A stretch of DNA of 64,000 nucleotides from Melieria omissa. Lineage: Eukaryota > Arthropoda > Insecta > Diptera > Ulidiidae. The first letter of the stretch is position 1. Every line of letters begins with the position of its first letter. A program made the translations under genes and the position numbers. The stretch lies in NCBI GenBank assembly GCA_963971225.1, contig OZ020269.1, positions 76,174,450 to 76,238,449 on the forward strand, in the 5' to 3' direction. A model generated the notes under the pieces. That model made no database searches. It was given only the letters and a program-made list of their open reading frames with translations, and had not been told where the DNA came from. Below are positions 11,401-22,831 of the stretch, one piece after another.

Positions 11401-12651
11401 ATTTTTTACATTCGAAGCCGATAGCCCTGGTAGCTAGTGCTAATAATTTATTGTAATTTTAATTATAATAAACTAGCTGGGCCCCGCGGCTTCGCACGCA
11501 AGCTCTCTTCTTTCACCCGATACAAATATTGAACGCATTGTTGACCCCGTCAGATTTTGATTTACAAAAAAAAAACATATGTCTATTATCTCTGATGTCA
11601 AGTGGTTCTAACAACTGTGAAATCAAAAGGCCCTTTAAATCATGAGTTTCCACACTTACTCTAAACAAATTCTTAACCCTTAGATTACCACGGTAGATTC
11701 CGATTTTCAAAAATATGAAAAACACATTTTAATTATTTCCCGATTGAAGTGCTTTTTGTCTAAGTTTGAAGTCAAGAGGACCAATAAATCGTGGTTCTCT
11801 ATACAAACTGTTAACTTATTGTTGACCCATTTAGATTTTCATTTTCAAAAAAGTGAAAAATACGTGTCAAATTATTTCTTAATAAGAATACTTTCACAAA
11901 GTTTAAAGTCAGTGGGCCCGTTAATTCATTTTTTTTTAACCGCTCCTTGACTCCGTCCGATTTTAATATTCGGAAAAAATGAAAAGCACGTATCGAGTTA
12001 TTTTACATTTGAAGTACTTTCACCAAGTTTGAAGTCAAAAGGCTAAACAAAAAATTGTTTTTCCATACATACTTTTAACCCGTCGCTGATCCGGTTAGAT
12101 TTAGATTTTGAAAATAATGAGAAACGCGTGTACATTTTTTTTATTTCAAGTATTTTTACAATTTTTGAAGTCAATAGGCCTATCGGTTCATGTCTTTTTT
12201 CGAGTCTACCCTTAAACAAATCTTAACCCAATAATGGGATGAATTTTGATTTTCGAAAAATTATAAAACACGTGTCGAATTATTTTTGGTTTAGAGTATT
12301 TTCAGGAAGTTCGAAATCAATATGTCTCTTAAATCACTTTTCTTCATACAACACCTTAAAACATGTTTTGCCTCTTAATACCCCGAATTTCGAAAAATCC
12401 CGTCTTAGCGGAGGTTCATTTTTCACTGATGTGTGTGTACTAGGCATCGCAATCCCGGGATCCCGGGATCCCGGACTTTTTCCAGTCCCGAAAATCCCGG
12501 GATTCAAATCTTTTAATCCCGGGATTTTCGGGATTGCAAAAGATGCTTCAAAGTTCAAATGAAATAAATTTAAAAGCACAAAAACCCGATTCCTTATCTG
12601 AAGGAGGAGGGAGGGGATAGAGGGCGTCTTTTGCAAAAGGCTTATAATTAT

Positions 12652-12804
12652 TTACTAAGCATTCAACCAGCAAGTGTTGAATCTGAAAGATGTTTTCTCT
12701 CAGCAGGGTTTATTTGCAATAAATTTCGCTCTAGATTAGAGGGCAAAACATTTAATGCCTTAGTATTTTTAAGATCTCAGTTTTTAGTTAATCACAACGC
12801 TTAA
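12652..12804 (+). pseudogene. hAT transposase C-terminal dimerisation region
   Basis: The frame reads SVESERCFLSAGFICNKFRS, then RLEGKTFNALVFLRSQFL and stops at 12802-12804. This matches the hAT C-terminal dimerisation block (S.ER.FS.AG......R..L....... L..L). About 50 residues remain, against 500-700 in full-length transposases. The block recurs near the start of copy B at 42800. Confidence 0.8.
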
Positions 12805-13177
12805 CTTTTTTATCGAAATAATCAAAGTAAAACTAAAAGTACTAACAAATTAACTATTTTATTTTTTTTTATCAAATATGCGTATATATGTACTTTATGA
12901 TACATTTGATGCAAAGCAATAAGTTATGTTTAAGTGTCATTTTTGGATACAACAAAATGTTATCAAACTGAAGTTAAATGTCAAATTAAAAACTTTTGAG
13001 TTAAACAAAATGTTGTCAAGGATGACTATGTTTATTTATTTGATTTAAATTTAAACTGACAATTTTGAATGTAATTGACAACTGATTGTAAATGACAACT
13101 GGATTTTGGTGATGTGCCGCGCACAACCAACCACTTCGACGACTCAACACCGACTGCCTCCCTTTCCGCCTTACAAT

Positions 13178-13593
13178 TATGGTGTTCACAGTTCAGCGGT
13201 ATCTAGCATGTTAAATTTCCCACTTGGCAATTTTCCCGAATTTTCCCATATGGTATCTCAATTTCGTTTGTTTTGTATGAAGAACATAGATACCGGTAGT
13301 TTCAAAATTTGCCGCACTGCCGAGCATGTTTATTGAAAGAGGCAAAAAACAAAGTCAAATTAATTTGTTGACACAATCTACGGAGCGAATTTTTTTGAGT
13401 ACTTTATGCTACTATCGGGACGATTTCTTTATTTGATGTTCAACGTTTGTTTGCCATTTGAGCGAGGCATTTTTATTTTGAAAAATTTTCCACAATTGTT
13501 TGAAAGATATACAATGGGGTGCTCACAGTTAGATCGTTTATTTTTAGGGAAAATTGCCCGAAATAAATTTTCCCGCAAACTGTGAATTCCATA
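13178..13593. mobile_element. 416-bp MITE nested in the hAT element
   Basis: The uninterrupted sequence is seen in copy B (43298-43310: TTACAATGTGATTAAA). Here 416 bp separate TTACAAT from AATGTGATTAAA, giving a 3-bp AAT duplication. Ends are TATGGTGTTCACAGTT and the inverse of TATGGAATTCACAGTT. There is no coding capacity. The superfamily is uncertain; a 3-bp TSD is PIF/Harbinger-like. Confidence 0.75.
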
Positions 13594-15101
13594 AATGTGA
13601 TTAAATTCAAGATAAAAAATCTTAAAACTACCCCAAATGTGTTTAAACTGTGTCCATTTTTATGGTAAATATATTATAAACAAGTATTTATGCAATTTGG
13701 TAAAATTGTTTTATTTAAAAAATTTGTTATTTGAATCCCGGGATTAAATCCCGGGATCCCGGGATTTGACTTTTCAATCCCGAAAATCCCGGGATCGCAA
13801 AATGGCCAAAAATTGCGATCCCTAGTGTGTACGGCATAACTGTTGGATCATAAAAAATGTGCCATGCCCCTTGACCGACGCCGATCAAATCTCATTAGTA
13901 GAATGACACATCTATGAAACGACGGTACACAAAATTTCAATGCTGTGCGGCTTACAACTCCGAAACTATTCCATTTAAAATATTTCAGTTGTATGGGCGA
14001 TGCCACACCCCCTTGTTCAATACCAACCCCATTCCCTCTATCGAAAGATATGATTCAATGGTAGGTTCATACCAAGTTTCATTGATGTACGACTTACAGT
14101 TCTGCTGCATAAAAGATTTGCCACGCCCCTTGTTCAACGCCCATACAATTTTAACAGTAGAATGGCACTTCTATGGGACCATGGCATCTTCAATTTCAAT
14201 ACTGTGGGGCTTACGATTCCGAAGCTATTCCATATAAAAGATTTAAGTTGTATGTGCGGTGCCACGCCCCCTTGGTAAATACCCGCCCCATTCCCTCTGT
14301 GGAAAGATATGAATAAATGGTAAATTCGTACAAAGTTTCATTGATGTGCGAGCAACAGTTACAATATTATGCGAATAGTTTGGGTCAAACAATTGTGCCA
14401 CGCCCCTTGTCCAAAGCCCGTAAAATTTTAACAGTAGAATAACACATCTATGAGGTGACGGTACACTAACTTTCAATGCTGTGCGACTTACAATGGCGCA
14501 GATATTCCACTCAAAAGAATTGAATTGTATGGGCGGTGCCACGCCCCCTTGTTAAATACCCGCCCCATTCCCTCTGCCGAAAGATATGATTAAATGGTAT
14601 GTTCATACCAAGTTTCATGGATGTGCGAGTTACAGTTCTGCTGCATTAAAAATGTGCCACGCCCCTTGTCAACGCCCATAAAATTTTAACAGTAGAATAA
14701 CATTTCTATGGGACGATGTGTTACCAAATTTCAATGCTGTGCGACTTACAATTCCGAAGCTATTCCACTTAAAAGATTTGAGTTGTATGGGCGGTGCCAC
14801 ACCCCCTTGTCCAATACCCACCCCATGCCCTCGGTCGAAGGACATGATTAAATAGAAAGTTTGTACCAAATTTAATTGATGTGTGACTTATAGTTCCAAA
14901 GTTATTGTCTAAAAATGTATTCTTGTGGTGCCACGCCCCTTTTCCCGACATTTCTTTTTTTATAAACCTTCACGTAAACATTTTGAACAAACCCGCCGAA
15001 GGAAGTATTCAAGTTGGTCCAGTCGTTTTCGAGTTTTAAGCGGCCGAACGAACCACGTTTCATTTTTATATATATAGATAAATAAATAATAATAATAATA
15101 A

Positions 15102-15430
15102 TATCCTTCCACAATTGAGGCCGTTTACGGCGGATATTTTCAAGCAAACGTCTTAAAACAGTCAAATAATAGTCTTTACCGACTTTTTGTCCTTCAGGGA
15201 CGAATTCATGATGCACCACACCACGAATATCGAAGAAAACAATCAGCATTACCTTGATTTTCGAGCGACTTTGGCGTGGTTTTTTCGGTTTCGGCTCGTC
15301 TTTTCCTCTCCATTCCGATGATTGTTGACTTGTTTGCATGTCGTACTCGAAGACCCATGTCTCGTCACCAGTTATGATGCGTTCCATGAAAGTTGGATCG
15401 GAATTGGCACGATCAAGCACGTCCAAAGAG
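15102..15430 (-). pseudogene. mariner transposase, middle part with first catalytic Asp
   Basis: The minus-strand frame reads ERIITGDETWVFEYD, then SKIKVMLIVFFDIRGVVHHE and ends at WKD, where the C-terminal half at 4933 resumes. ITGDETW carries the first catalytic aspartate. Upstream, a start MSTGDRS at about 15450 joins almost directly to this domain, so the roughly 100-residue helix-turn-helix region normally before it is deleted. The element was therefore probably already a deletion derivative before the LINE split it. Confidence 0.85.
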
Positions 15431-15659
15431 ACCTGTCACCGGTACTCATTTTGAAGAAAATTCTCAACAAAATCGCAACGCACTACTGAGGTGAACTGGT
15501 TTCAACAGCTGCCGTAAACAAACTGTCTGATAGATCGCGCTCATTTTTTGCATAGTAATTAAGGACAGTGCTACCAACCTACAGAAACTTAAAATATCGA
15601 AAAATATACAGCGCGCGAATTTTAAATGAGAATTTCCGGAAACTTTTCGGTCACAATGT

Positions 15660-15905
15660 ATTTATCGAACATGTCGGAGCTTTATAGACGGATCGATACT
15701 GCGAACAGTCTCCGTCGACATTAGGTTTTTTTTTATTCCCAATGCCTTTAGCACACGTTTTTGCCCTACGATAATTTTCGTGTTTGACACACTGGTGTCT
15801 CAGAACTGCCTAATTTATCCGCTATTTCCCGTGTCCAAAATTCTTATTAATTGAATGCATAAATGTGTCGCTTTTCTTCAGGTAGCAATTACTTTCCTCT
15901 TGACA
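15660..15905 (-). pseudogene. Decayed Tc1-like transposase, N-terminal half
   Basis: In shifting minus-strand frames, scraps such as REIADKLGSSETPVCQT and KKNLMSTETVRS suggest the helix-turn-helix and linker of a Tc1-type transposase. It abuts the right end of the mariner and pairs with the C-terminal scraps at 3945-4532. The rest of the spacer to 16201 shows nothing I can name. Confidence 0.35.
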
Positions 15906-16213
15906 TTTTCACAGGCCTAAAGAAAATAACAATTTTCCTTTTTTGATAATACAAAAATTTACTACAAGTATATCTGCTTTCAAAAGCAGAACTTACTTCA
16001 AATCACTTATGTTTTTGTTTCACTGATCAATAGGTGAGCTTATGTGAACTGCCACATTTCACCTCTGAGAAAACACTAGTCGCTCTGAATGTTTCGCACG
16101 ATCACGCAAACTATAAAAGAGTGCATCATGGTACACCTGCCGTTACTTACAGCAAACTATGGAAATGTAAACTACAACCTTTATTTGTTTTTTAGTTCTG
16201 TGTAGATTGCAAA

Positions 16214-19200
16214 GGAATCGGAAGGAAGTGAGCGGACATACAAGGTAAAGTCTCTGATTGCGTTCAACCTGGCGAACGCCAGAACGATCCTTGTCCCTGT
16301 CCAATCCAAGCTGATGCACAGCCTCCGCGCGGCCCTTCTGGATAGCTATTTGGCATCCGCTGAATAGTGAACTAATGTGTGCAGCGAGTCCAATCCTCAG
16401 GACTTAAAATTTGGGTTGTGCGCAGTGTTTGGTGCCCGCCACGGCAAATCATCTACCAATGAAAGCCAAAAAACAAGCCTCGGAAGGAACCCACAATGTT
16501 GACGACCACAGCAAACGATTCAAGGACCATGATTTAAGGATATGCACCTGGAATGTCCGGACCCTCTATAGGGAAGGTGCCTCTATCCAACTGGCGGAAG
16601 CCCTCACGAAATGTAAGGCTGACATCACCGCCATCCAGGAAATGCGATGGACAGGACAAGGTTGCTCCAAGCGAGCAGACTGCGATATCTACTACAGCTG
16701 CCATGCGGAGAAGCGCGAATTTGGCTGCGGATTTGTGGTCAGCAAGAGACTTCGCCACCACGTCTCTCGGTTCACTCCGGTGAACGAACGGCTGGCTTCG
16801 ATCCGCATCAAAGCTAAATACTTTAGCATCAGCCTAATTTGCGCGCACGCCCCGACGGAAGAGAAGGACGATGCGACCAAGGATGCCTTCTATGCGAAGC
16901 TCGAGGATGTCTACGACAGGTGCCCGGCCCACGACGTCAAAATTGTTCTCGGGGACTTCAACGCAAAGGTCGGGCGAGAAGGCATCTTTGGCCCCACAGT
17001 CGGGCAGTTCAGCCTCCATGGGACCACTTCGAACAACGGTCTGAGGCTGATCGATTTCGCCGCGGCACGAAACATGGTAGTTAGTAGCACCAGCACCTCG
17101 ATATCCACAAGGCCACCTGGTTATCCCCCGATCAATCCACCCGCAACCAGATTGATCACATTGTGATTGATGGAAGGCATGCTTCTAGCATTCTAGATGT
17201 GCGCACGTTCCGAGGACCCAACATCGACTCGGACCACTACCTTGTTGCAGCCAAGGTACGCATGCGTCTTTCCGCAGCGAAGACCGCACAACCTAGTTTG
17301 CGAAGAAAGCTGGACATCAGTAAGCTGCGATCACAAGGGGTAGCCGAAGCCTACTCCGCTCAACTCTCCAACCAGCTCGGTCGCTCCCCCTCTCCACCTG
17401 ATGACATCGGCGGATTATGGGCTCACTTTTCCCACTCTATGCGCGCCGCCGCAGAAAATGTCCTTGGTTTTCGACGCCCACCACCAAAAAACCAATGGTA
17501 CGATGAAGAGTGTCGCGCAGCCACTGCAGTGAAGAATGCTGCATACAAGAAGACCCTGCAGTCGGCCGCCACGCGAGCCATGACAGAAAAATACCGGGAG
17601 GAGAGGAAGAAAGAGAGGTGCCTTTTTAGACGTAAGAAACGGGAGCAAGAAAGGCGCGAGCGTGAGGAAATCGAGGAGTGCAGGAGCAGGAATGACGCCC
17701 GAAAATTCTTCCAAAAAGTTAAGCGTCTCACGGAAGGATTTAAGCCCGGGGCATCTTCTTGCAGAGACGAAAACGGGGATCTGGTTACGGATGCGCAGGG
17801 TGTGCTGAGGTTGTGGAAGGAGCACTTCACCAAGCTGCTCGCAGGCGACGAAGGGAACAATACCGCCAGTGGTGAAGATGTCCAGATGGCACCAATCGAC
17901 GACGACGGTGTGGATGTGCCACCGCCCAGCCATGACGAGGTCCGGGTCGCTATCCAGCGACTCAAGAACAACAAAGCTGCAGGGCCGGATGGGCTACCAG
18001 CTGAATTGTTCAAGGCCGGCGGCGGTGAGCTGATTGGGTGCATGCATCAGCTCATTTGCAAAATATGGCTGGAGGAACGAATGCCCAACGATTGGAACCT
18101 CAGTGCCCTTTGTCCTGTGGTGAAGAAAGGCGACCCAACAATATGCGCCAACTACAGGGGTATCAGCCTACTTCCCATTGCATACAAGGTCCTGACGAGC
18201 GTATTATGTGAACGACTAAAGCCACTCGCCAAGGCGCTGATTGGACCTTATCAGTGCGGCTTTAGACCTGGTAAGTCCACCATCGACCAGATATTCACTC
18301 TACGCCAAATCCTAGAGAAGACCCATGAGAACCAAATCGATACACACCATCTCTTCATCGATTACAAGGCAGCATTCGATAGCCCGATAAGGGATCGCCT
18401 ATATGCCGCATTGTCTGAACTTGGTATCCCTGCAAAGCTCGTTAGACTTTGCAGAGCGACGTTGAGCAATACGCGCAGCTCCGTCAAGGTTGGAAGTGAC
18501 CTCTCCGACCCCTTTGATACCGTTCGAGGTTTCAGACAGGGCGATCCTTTGTCCTGCGACCTCTTCAACTTCACCATGGAGAGTGTTCTGCGCAAGGCCG
18601 GTGTACATCGTAATGGCACAATTTTCAACAAAAGTGTCCAGCTCCTTGCTTACGCTGATGATATTGATGTCATCGGACGTAACAAGCGAGATGTCACCGC
18701 TGCCTTTGCGGCTATCGAAAGAGAATCTGCCAAAATGGGTCTGGTGGTAAATGAGGGCAAGACGAAGTATATGCTGTCTACACGCAGGGACTCGCAGCGG
18801 CTCGGGTCTCACGTAGAGGCCGACAGGTATGCTTTTGAAGTTGTCAAGGAATTCGTCTACCTTGGCACCGCCATCAACAGCAGCAATGATGTCAGTCTGG
18901 AGATAAAGCGAAGGATAACTCTTGCCAACAGGTGCTACTACGGTCTCGATAGACAATTGAGAAGTAGAGACCTCTCTCGATCGACAAAACTTTCACTCTA
19001 TAGGACGCTTATCTTGCGTGCTCCTCTATGGCGCTGAAGCATGGACAATGACACGAAACGACATAGCGGCCCTTGGAGTGTTCGAGAGGAAGGTGCTTCG
19101 CAAAATCTTCGGCCCTGTTCGGGTTGGTGACGACTATTGCATACGAACCAATAACGAGCTGTATGAGCTGTATAAGGACATGGACGTAGCGCAGCGAATT

Positions 19201-19463
19201 AACATCCAGCGGCTACGCTGGCTCGGTCATGTCTGCCGCATGGACGACGAAGCTCCGGCGAAAAAGGTATTCGATGCGATGGTTGGAGGTCGACGGCGAA
19301 GAGGGAGGCCGTGTCTCCGGTGGAAGGACCAAGTGGAAGAGGCCCTGGTATCTCTTGGTGTGACCAACTGGAGAAGGCGCGCGCGAAGCAGAGGCGCCTG
19401 GAGAGAAGTTTTGCGGCAGGCCGTAACCCGATAACGGGTTGTTATGGCCAGTTAAGTAAGTAA
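16214..19463 (+). mobile_element. RTE-like non-LTR retrotransposon, nearly full length
   Basis: A single EN-RT ORF is followed by a very short 3' end with a TAAG-repeat tail (19454-19463). A 12-bp TSD, GTAGATTGCAAA, lies at 16202-16213 and 19464-19475. The single ORF, the EN-RT-only layout and the simple-repeat tail favour an RTE-type clade, though clade is by resemblance. The element is clearly more GC-rich than its AT-rich surroundings. Only two frameshifts are seen, so it is fairly recent. An older relative lies at 20750-21353 and 38381-39795. Confidence 0.85.
16459..19434 (+). pseudogene. RTE-like EN-RT polyprotein, two frameshifts
   Basis: First in-frame ATG is at 16459. Endonuclease motifs are ICTWNVRTLYREG, IQEMRWTGQG, VLGDFNAKVG and SDHYLVAAKV. 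Reverse transcriptase motifs are KNNKAAGPDGLPAELFK, NYRGISLLP, YQCGFRPGKSTIDQIF, LFIDYKAAFDS, GFRQGDPLSCDLFN and LLAYADDIDVIG. The tail has LLYGAEAWTM, RLRWLGHVCRMDDE and a basic end. A charged coiled-coil-like stretch (YREERKKERCLFRRKKREQE) lies between EN and RT. Frames break near 17090 and near 19015, each by a small indel. Total length is about 990 residues, usual for the type. It nicks target DNA and reverse-transcribes the element RNA there. Confidence 0.88.
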
Positions 19464-19475
19464 GTAGATTGCAAA

Positions 19476-19909
19476 TTGCTAATAACTTGCTGTGGAACTT
19501 CGTCAATGTTAAAAACTTTCTTCCGGGTCATATATATAGTACATAAATGAAAAACCAATGTTCATCATTTTGCATTTTTATAAGTCTGCAAGCTCTCAAG
19601 TCTGATAAATAAATTTTTGGCACAGAAATGTATCTACAAAAACAGCTGAGTACTTATTCACCATTTTTTCGTAGAGAGAGCAAAATTAAATTTGTATAAA
19701 AAATTACCAAAGAATTTTGTAAAACAACAAGAAAACAACAAAAAAGAGTCGCATCACATGCGAATGAAATGGTTTACAATTTGAAATTGATTAATGAGCA
19801 GAAAACCTTATTTACAAGTCCTTTTTAGTGGAAATCATTTGTACAACAATTCACTTTTATCTAAATACGCAAAGACAGATTGGCAGTTTGAGCGAAGTTT
19901 CAATACTAC
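19476..19909. other. AT-rich spacer, nothing recognised
   Basis: There is no long frame or repeat that I can name between the RTE-like element and the truncated LINE. Confidence 0.5.
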
Positions 19910-19922
19910 TATAGACTCTGGT

Positions 19923-20600
19923 CGGCCTAAAGATAAATATCGGCAAAACAAAAGTAATGCGTGTCAACACCACTTGCACACAGAAATTTCGAATCGACAG
20001 CACAGAACTTGAAGAAGTCGACTCCTTTTGCTACCTCGGCAGTATAATACCGGTGAACGGAAGCTCAAGTGAAGACACTTGCAATCGCATAAAAAAAGCC
20101 AAGCAAGTTTTCGGCACCCTCAAAGCAATTTGGAATTCCTCAACCATTACACGACGCACAAAAATAAAAATATTCAACTCCAACGTAAACTCCACTCTAC
20201 TCTATGGAAGCGAAACGTGGAATCTAACATCCTCGGATATTGAAGCCCTACAAGTTTTTTTAACCGCTGCCTCCGCACAATTCTGCGCATTTATTGGCCC
20301 GACACTATCTCAACTCCAATCTGTGGGCCAAAACAAACCAAACACCAATGCGTCTAGAAATTACAAAAAGGAAATGGGGCTGGCTTGGTCATGTGTTGAG
20401 AAGATCACCGAACGACATTACACGAAGTGCAATCGACTGGAATCCACAAGGCAGCCGGCGAAGGGGCAGACCCACACAAACCTGGAGGAGGAACCTAGAA
20501 GCAGAGATAACAAGCATAAGCAAAACCTGGGGCAAAATCAAGGAGGAAACTCGTTGCGTCCCTTTGCTCCCTCGCGGAACTTTAGGACTCTATATATATA
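19923..20600 (+). mobile_element. 5'-truncated LINE fragment (3' end of ORF2)
   Basis: The TSD TATAGACTCTGGT (13 bp) lies at 19910-19922 and 20601-20613. The frame gives VDSFCYLGSIIPVNG, RRTKIKIFNSNVNS, LLYGSETWNLTSSD and, after a shift near 20290, KRKWGWLGHVLRR and DWNPQGSRRRGRP: the post-RT tail of an RTE/CR1-type LINE from a different family than the one at 16214. It ends in a TA repeat. Truncation at the 5' side is the normal result of incomplete reverse transcription. Confidence 0.82.
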
Positions 20601-20749
20601 TATATAGACTCTGGTATAACCTTGAGCTTGGACTAGCAATCATGTGTGAGGAATTAATAAATTTTTTTTTTCAATTTCAAAAATCGCCTATCCAATGAAT
20701 TTGAAGTCACCTTTTTGAACAGACTTCTTATGCAATTCGACAGCACCGA

Positions 20750-21353
20750 AACTTTGATTAAAGAAATGTGGCTATGGACTCGCATTGGAACTACACACTT
20801 TCAGCAATACACGCAGCTCCGTCAAGGTTGGATTGACCTCTCCGATACATTTTATACCATTCCAGATTTCAGACAGGGCAGTCCTGTGTCATGCGGCCTC
20901 TTTAACCTCATCATGGATAACGTCTGCGCAAGGCCGGTGCACATCCTAACGACACAATCTTCAACAAGAGTGTCCACCTCCTTGCTTGCGCTGATGACAT
21001 TGCCGTGATCGGGTGTAACAAACGAGATGTCACCGCTGCCTTTGCAAAAAACGAAACAGAATTTGCCAAAATCGGTTTAGCGGTTAATGAGGGCAAGACT
21101 ATACTTCGTCTGCTGCGTACCCTCACGGACTCGATTCTCATGTCGAGGCAGACAGGTATACTTTTGAAGTTGTAAAGGAATTCGTTTACCTTAATATCGC
21201 CGTAAACACGGATTTTGCCAATAGGTGCTACTATGGCCTTGGTAGGCAATTGAGTACCAGACCGACAAATCTTGCACTCTATAAGACGCTTATTGTGCCC
21301 GTGCTTCTTTTTAGCGCAGAAGGATGGACATTGGCGGGAAATGACACAGTGGT
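20750..21353 (+). pseudogene. Degenerate RTE-like LINE, left part
   Basis: The nucleotide sequence follows the RT region of the element at 16214 (about 18440-19075) with many changes, for example CAGCTCCGTCAAGGTTGGA and ATGTCACCGCTGCCTTTGC. Small deletions remove parts, including one before GCCAATAGGTGCTAC. The copy stops at a hAT insertion (TSD CCTCGGGG at 21354-21361) and resumes at 38381. Confidence 0.8.
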
Positions 21354-22342
21354 CCTCGGGGCAGCGTGATTACTTCTACCACAAATGTGGTAGATCTACC
21401 ACATTTATTTTTTAAATCAAGTTTCTACCACATCTACCACGGAGGGCTTAAAATCGACCACATTTTTTTGGAATATAAATTTTTCTATTAACCAACCTAT
21501 TACTCCAAGTAAATTAGAGCTTTATGTTGTAAAATTGATGTTAAGGCTGCTTAAGGCTTATAAGTGAAAATGTGCCAAAAAAAAACTTATGTGGTAGAAC
21601 TCTCATCACTTCGAAAGCAGTACACTACAAATAGTTGACAGTTTGACAATTGTTTTGGCGGCAGGTGCAATTAAAATGGAAACATTTCTAAAAAAGTTGG
21701 ATCAGTTTTGCCTTTATTTTTTAAGTAACGTTTAGTTTTTTAGAATATCGCATGGCGATGGCAATGCGTTTGGACGGTACGAAGTTTTACCACACGAAGT
21801 TGTGCCTGTTGCTGAAATTTGCGAGTCCGAGCCCCCAAAAAAAAAATATAGTCAACAATACAAAAAACAATGGGAAGAAACCCGGCACATCTCAACCCAT
21901 TCGCTGCCAAGGACGAGTATACTTGTCTTTGGCAGGGTGTCATGTATTGCCAAGACGAGTATACTCGTCCTACTTTAAATATGTTATAACATGTAGGCTT
22001 TCGGGAACAAGTGCAGAATACCACACCCTCTTAAACAATTTTTTTTTTTGGTCAGAAAGAGGAGCATTTTCTTAGTCTAACAAACTTAAAATTTTGCTGC
22101 GGAAACAATTACACAGGGCGTGGTCCGCCCCCAAAGTCCCAGTTATATATCCGAATTTCTAAAGAAATTATCAACCGATTCTGACGATAAAGGTGTCATA
22201 TGGAAGGTATTTTCTTCTTCTTTCGATTAATGTATAACATTAGATATGTTATATGTACCAACAATGAGTTATAGGCAAAAATAGGATTTTTTTCTCATAA
22301 AAATACATTAATAAGCTATTATAAGTTTGCTACCATATTATA

Positions 22343-22704
22343 ATAATTTTAATTAATAATAATTAATAATAATAATAATTGATTGGCACGACAGCCCGCT
22401 TACGCGCGACTAAGGCCTAGCTTCCCGCAACCACCCGTGTTGTGCGTGTGAATTTTTGTACGCGGGTGGAAGGGACCTACAGTTTTATGCCGGTTCCGAA
22501 CGGCAGGTTGGGAGTTTTTTCATAGGCAATTTTTACTCTCAGAGGTTTGCCATTTCCAGCTGAGAGGACAGCCGCCGAAAGAGAAAACGAGTTTCCCCGT
22601 TATTTTTTTTTAGGTGTTATTACATGCAGAATTCGAACTAGCGTCGCTCTGCATTCAACTCGTTAGACCGCGCACTAACCAACTGGGCCACGGCGGCTGC
22701 TACA
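22343..22704 (-). repeat. tRNA-derived SINE, full length
   Basis: The minus-strand tRNA-like head lies near 22625-22704 (GTGGCCCAGTTGG, then GTTCGAATTC). The body includes GGTCCCTTCCACCCGC and the tail is an AAT-rich repeat at the left end. An 8-bp TSD, ATATTATA, lies at 22335-22342 and 22705-22712. It is the best complete copy of the family also seen at 1-170 and 53803-53970. Confidence 0.82.
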
Positions 22705-22831
22705 ATATTATAGCCTGTGAAATTCCCTTTACAGTGAAATATAAAAATGCACAGTTTTATGTTTCTAAGTACTTTTTTTTTATTTTTTCTAACTTGACTC
22801 TTGGTCCAGAACAATTTCGAAATCACTTTCG

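Larger units (their letters stand above)
12441..13824 (+). mobile_element. hAT element, copy A, deletion derivative
   Basis: The ends are TAGGCATCGCAATCCCGGGA and the inverse of TAGGGATCGCAATTTTTGGC. A perfect 8-bp TSD, GTGTGTAC, lies at 12433-12440 and 13825-13832. Both subterminal regions hold clusters of CCCGGGAT. Only the last part of a transposase remains (12652-12804), so most of the gene is deleted. A 416-bp element sits inside at 13178-13593. A second copy is at 42800-43526. Confidence 0.9.
11473..15078 (-). mobile_element. Non-autonomous Helitron, copy B (with nested hAT)
   Basis: Reading on minus, it starts TC (15078-15077) after an A and ends CTAG (11476-11473) before a T, placing it in the A/T-rich 3' tail of the I-like LINE. 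The end GCGAAGCCGCGGGGCCCAGCTAG corresponds to the ends of copies A and C, with divergence. Within 11520-12400 there are roughly 135-bp degenerate repeats containing a TTTGAAGTCAA-like phrase. From 13850 to 15000 there are repeats with GGGCGGTGCCACGCCCCCTT. No Rep/helicase frame is seen. The hAT at 12441-13824 is a later insertion. Confidence 0.75.
4934..15101 (+). mobile_element. I-like non-LTR retrotransposon (with nested insertions)
   Basis: Two ORFs are present. ORF1 carries three zinc knuckles; ORF2 carries endonuclease, reverse transcriptase, RNase H and a C-terminal Cys/His region. The 3' end is a TAA repeat (15079-15101), and a 12-bp TSD flanks the whole. RNase H in ORF2, the knuckled ORF1 and the TAA tail together point to the I clade. 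Subtracting the TA element (9838-11046) and the Helitron (11473-15078) leaves about 5.35 kb, a normal full length. Frameshifts in both ORFs make it inactive. Confidence 0.85.
4533..15658 (-). mobile_element. mariner element split by an I-like LINE
   Basis: Both ends carry the inverted repeat TTGTGACCGAAAAGTTTCC (left near 4535, inverted right near 15632-15656), and each end abuts a TA dinucleotide (4531-4532 and 15659-15660), as expected for mariner. Only 4533-4933 and 15102-15658 are mariner sequence; the rest was inserted later. Removing the insertion leaves an element of about 0.95 kb, shorter than the usual 1.3 kb, because most of the N-terminal DNA-binding region is also missing. Confidence 0.85.

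Noticed and set aside
12334..12636. Mirrored frames with IPG repeats on both strands
   Set aside because: They arise from the palindromic CCCGGGAT cluster of the hAT end, so are not coding.
17415..18043. Long minus-strand frames opposite the RTE-like ORF
   Set aside because: Shadows caused by the GC-rich codon use of the RTE-like ORF.
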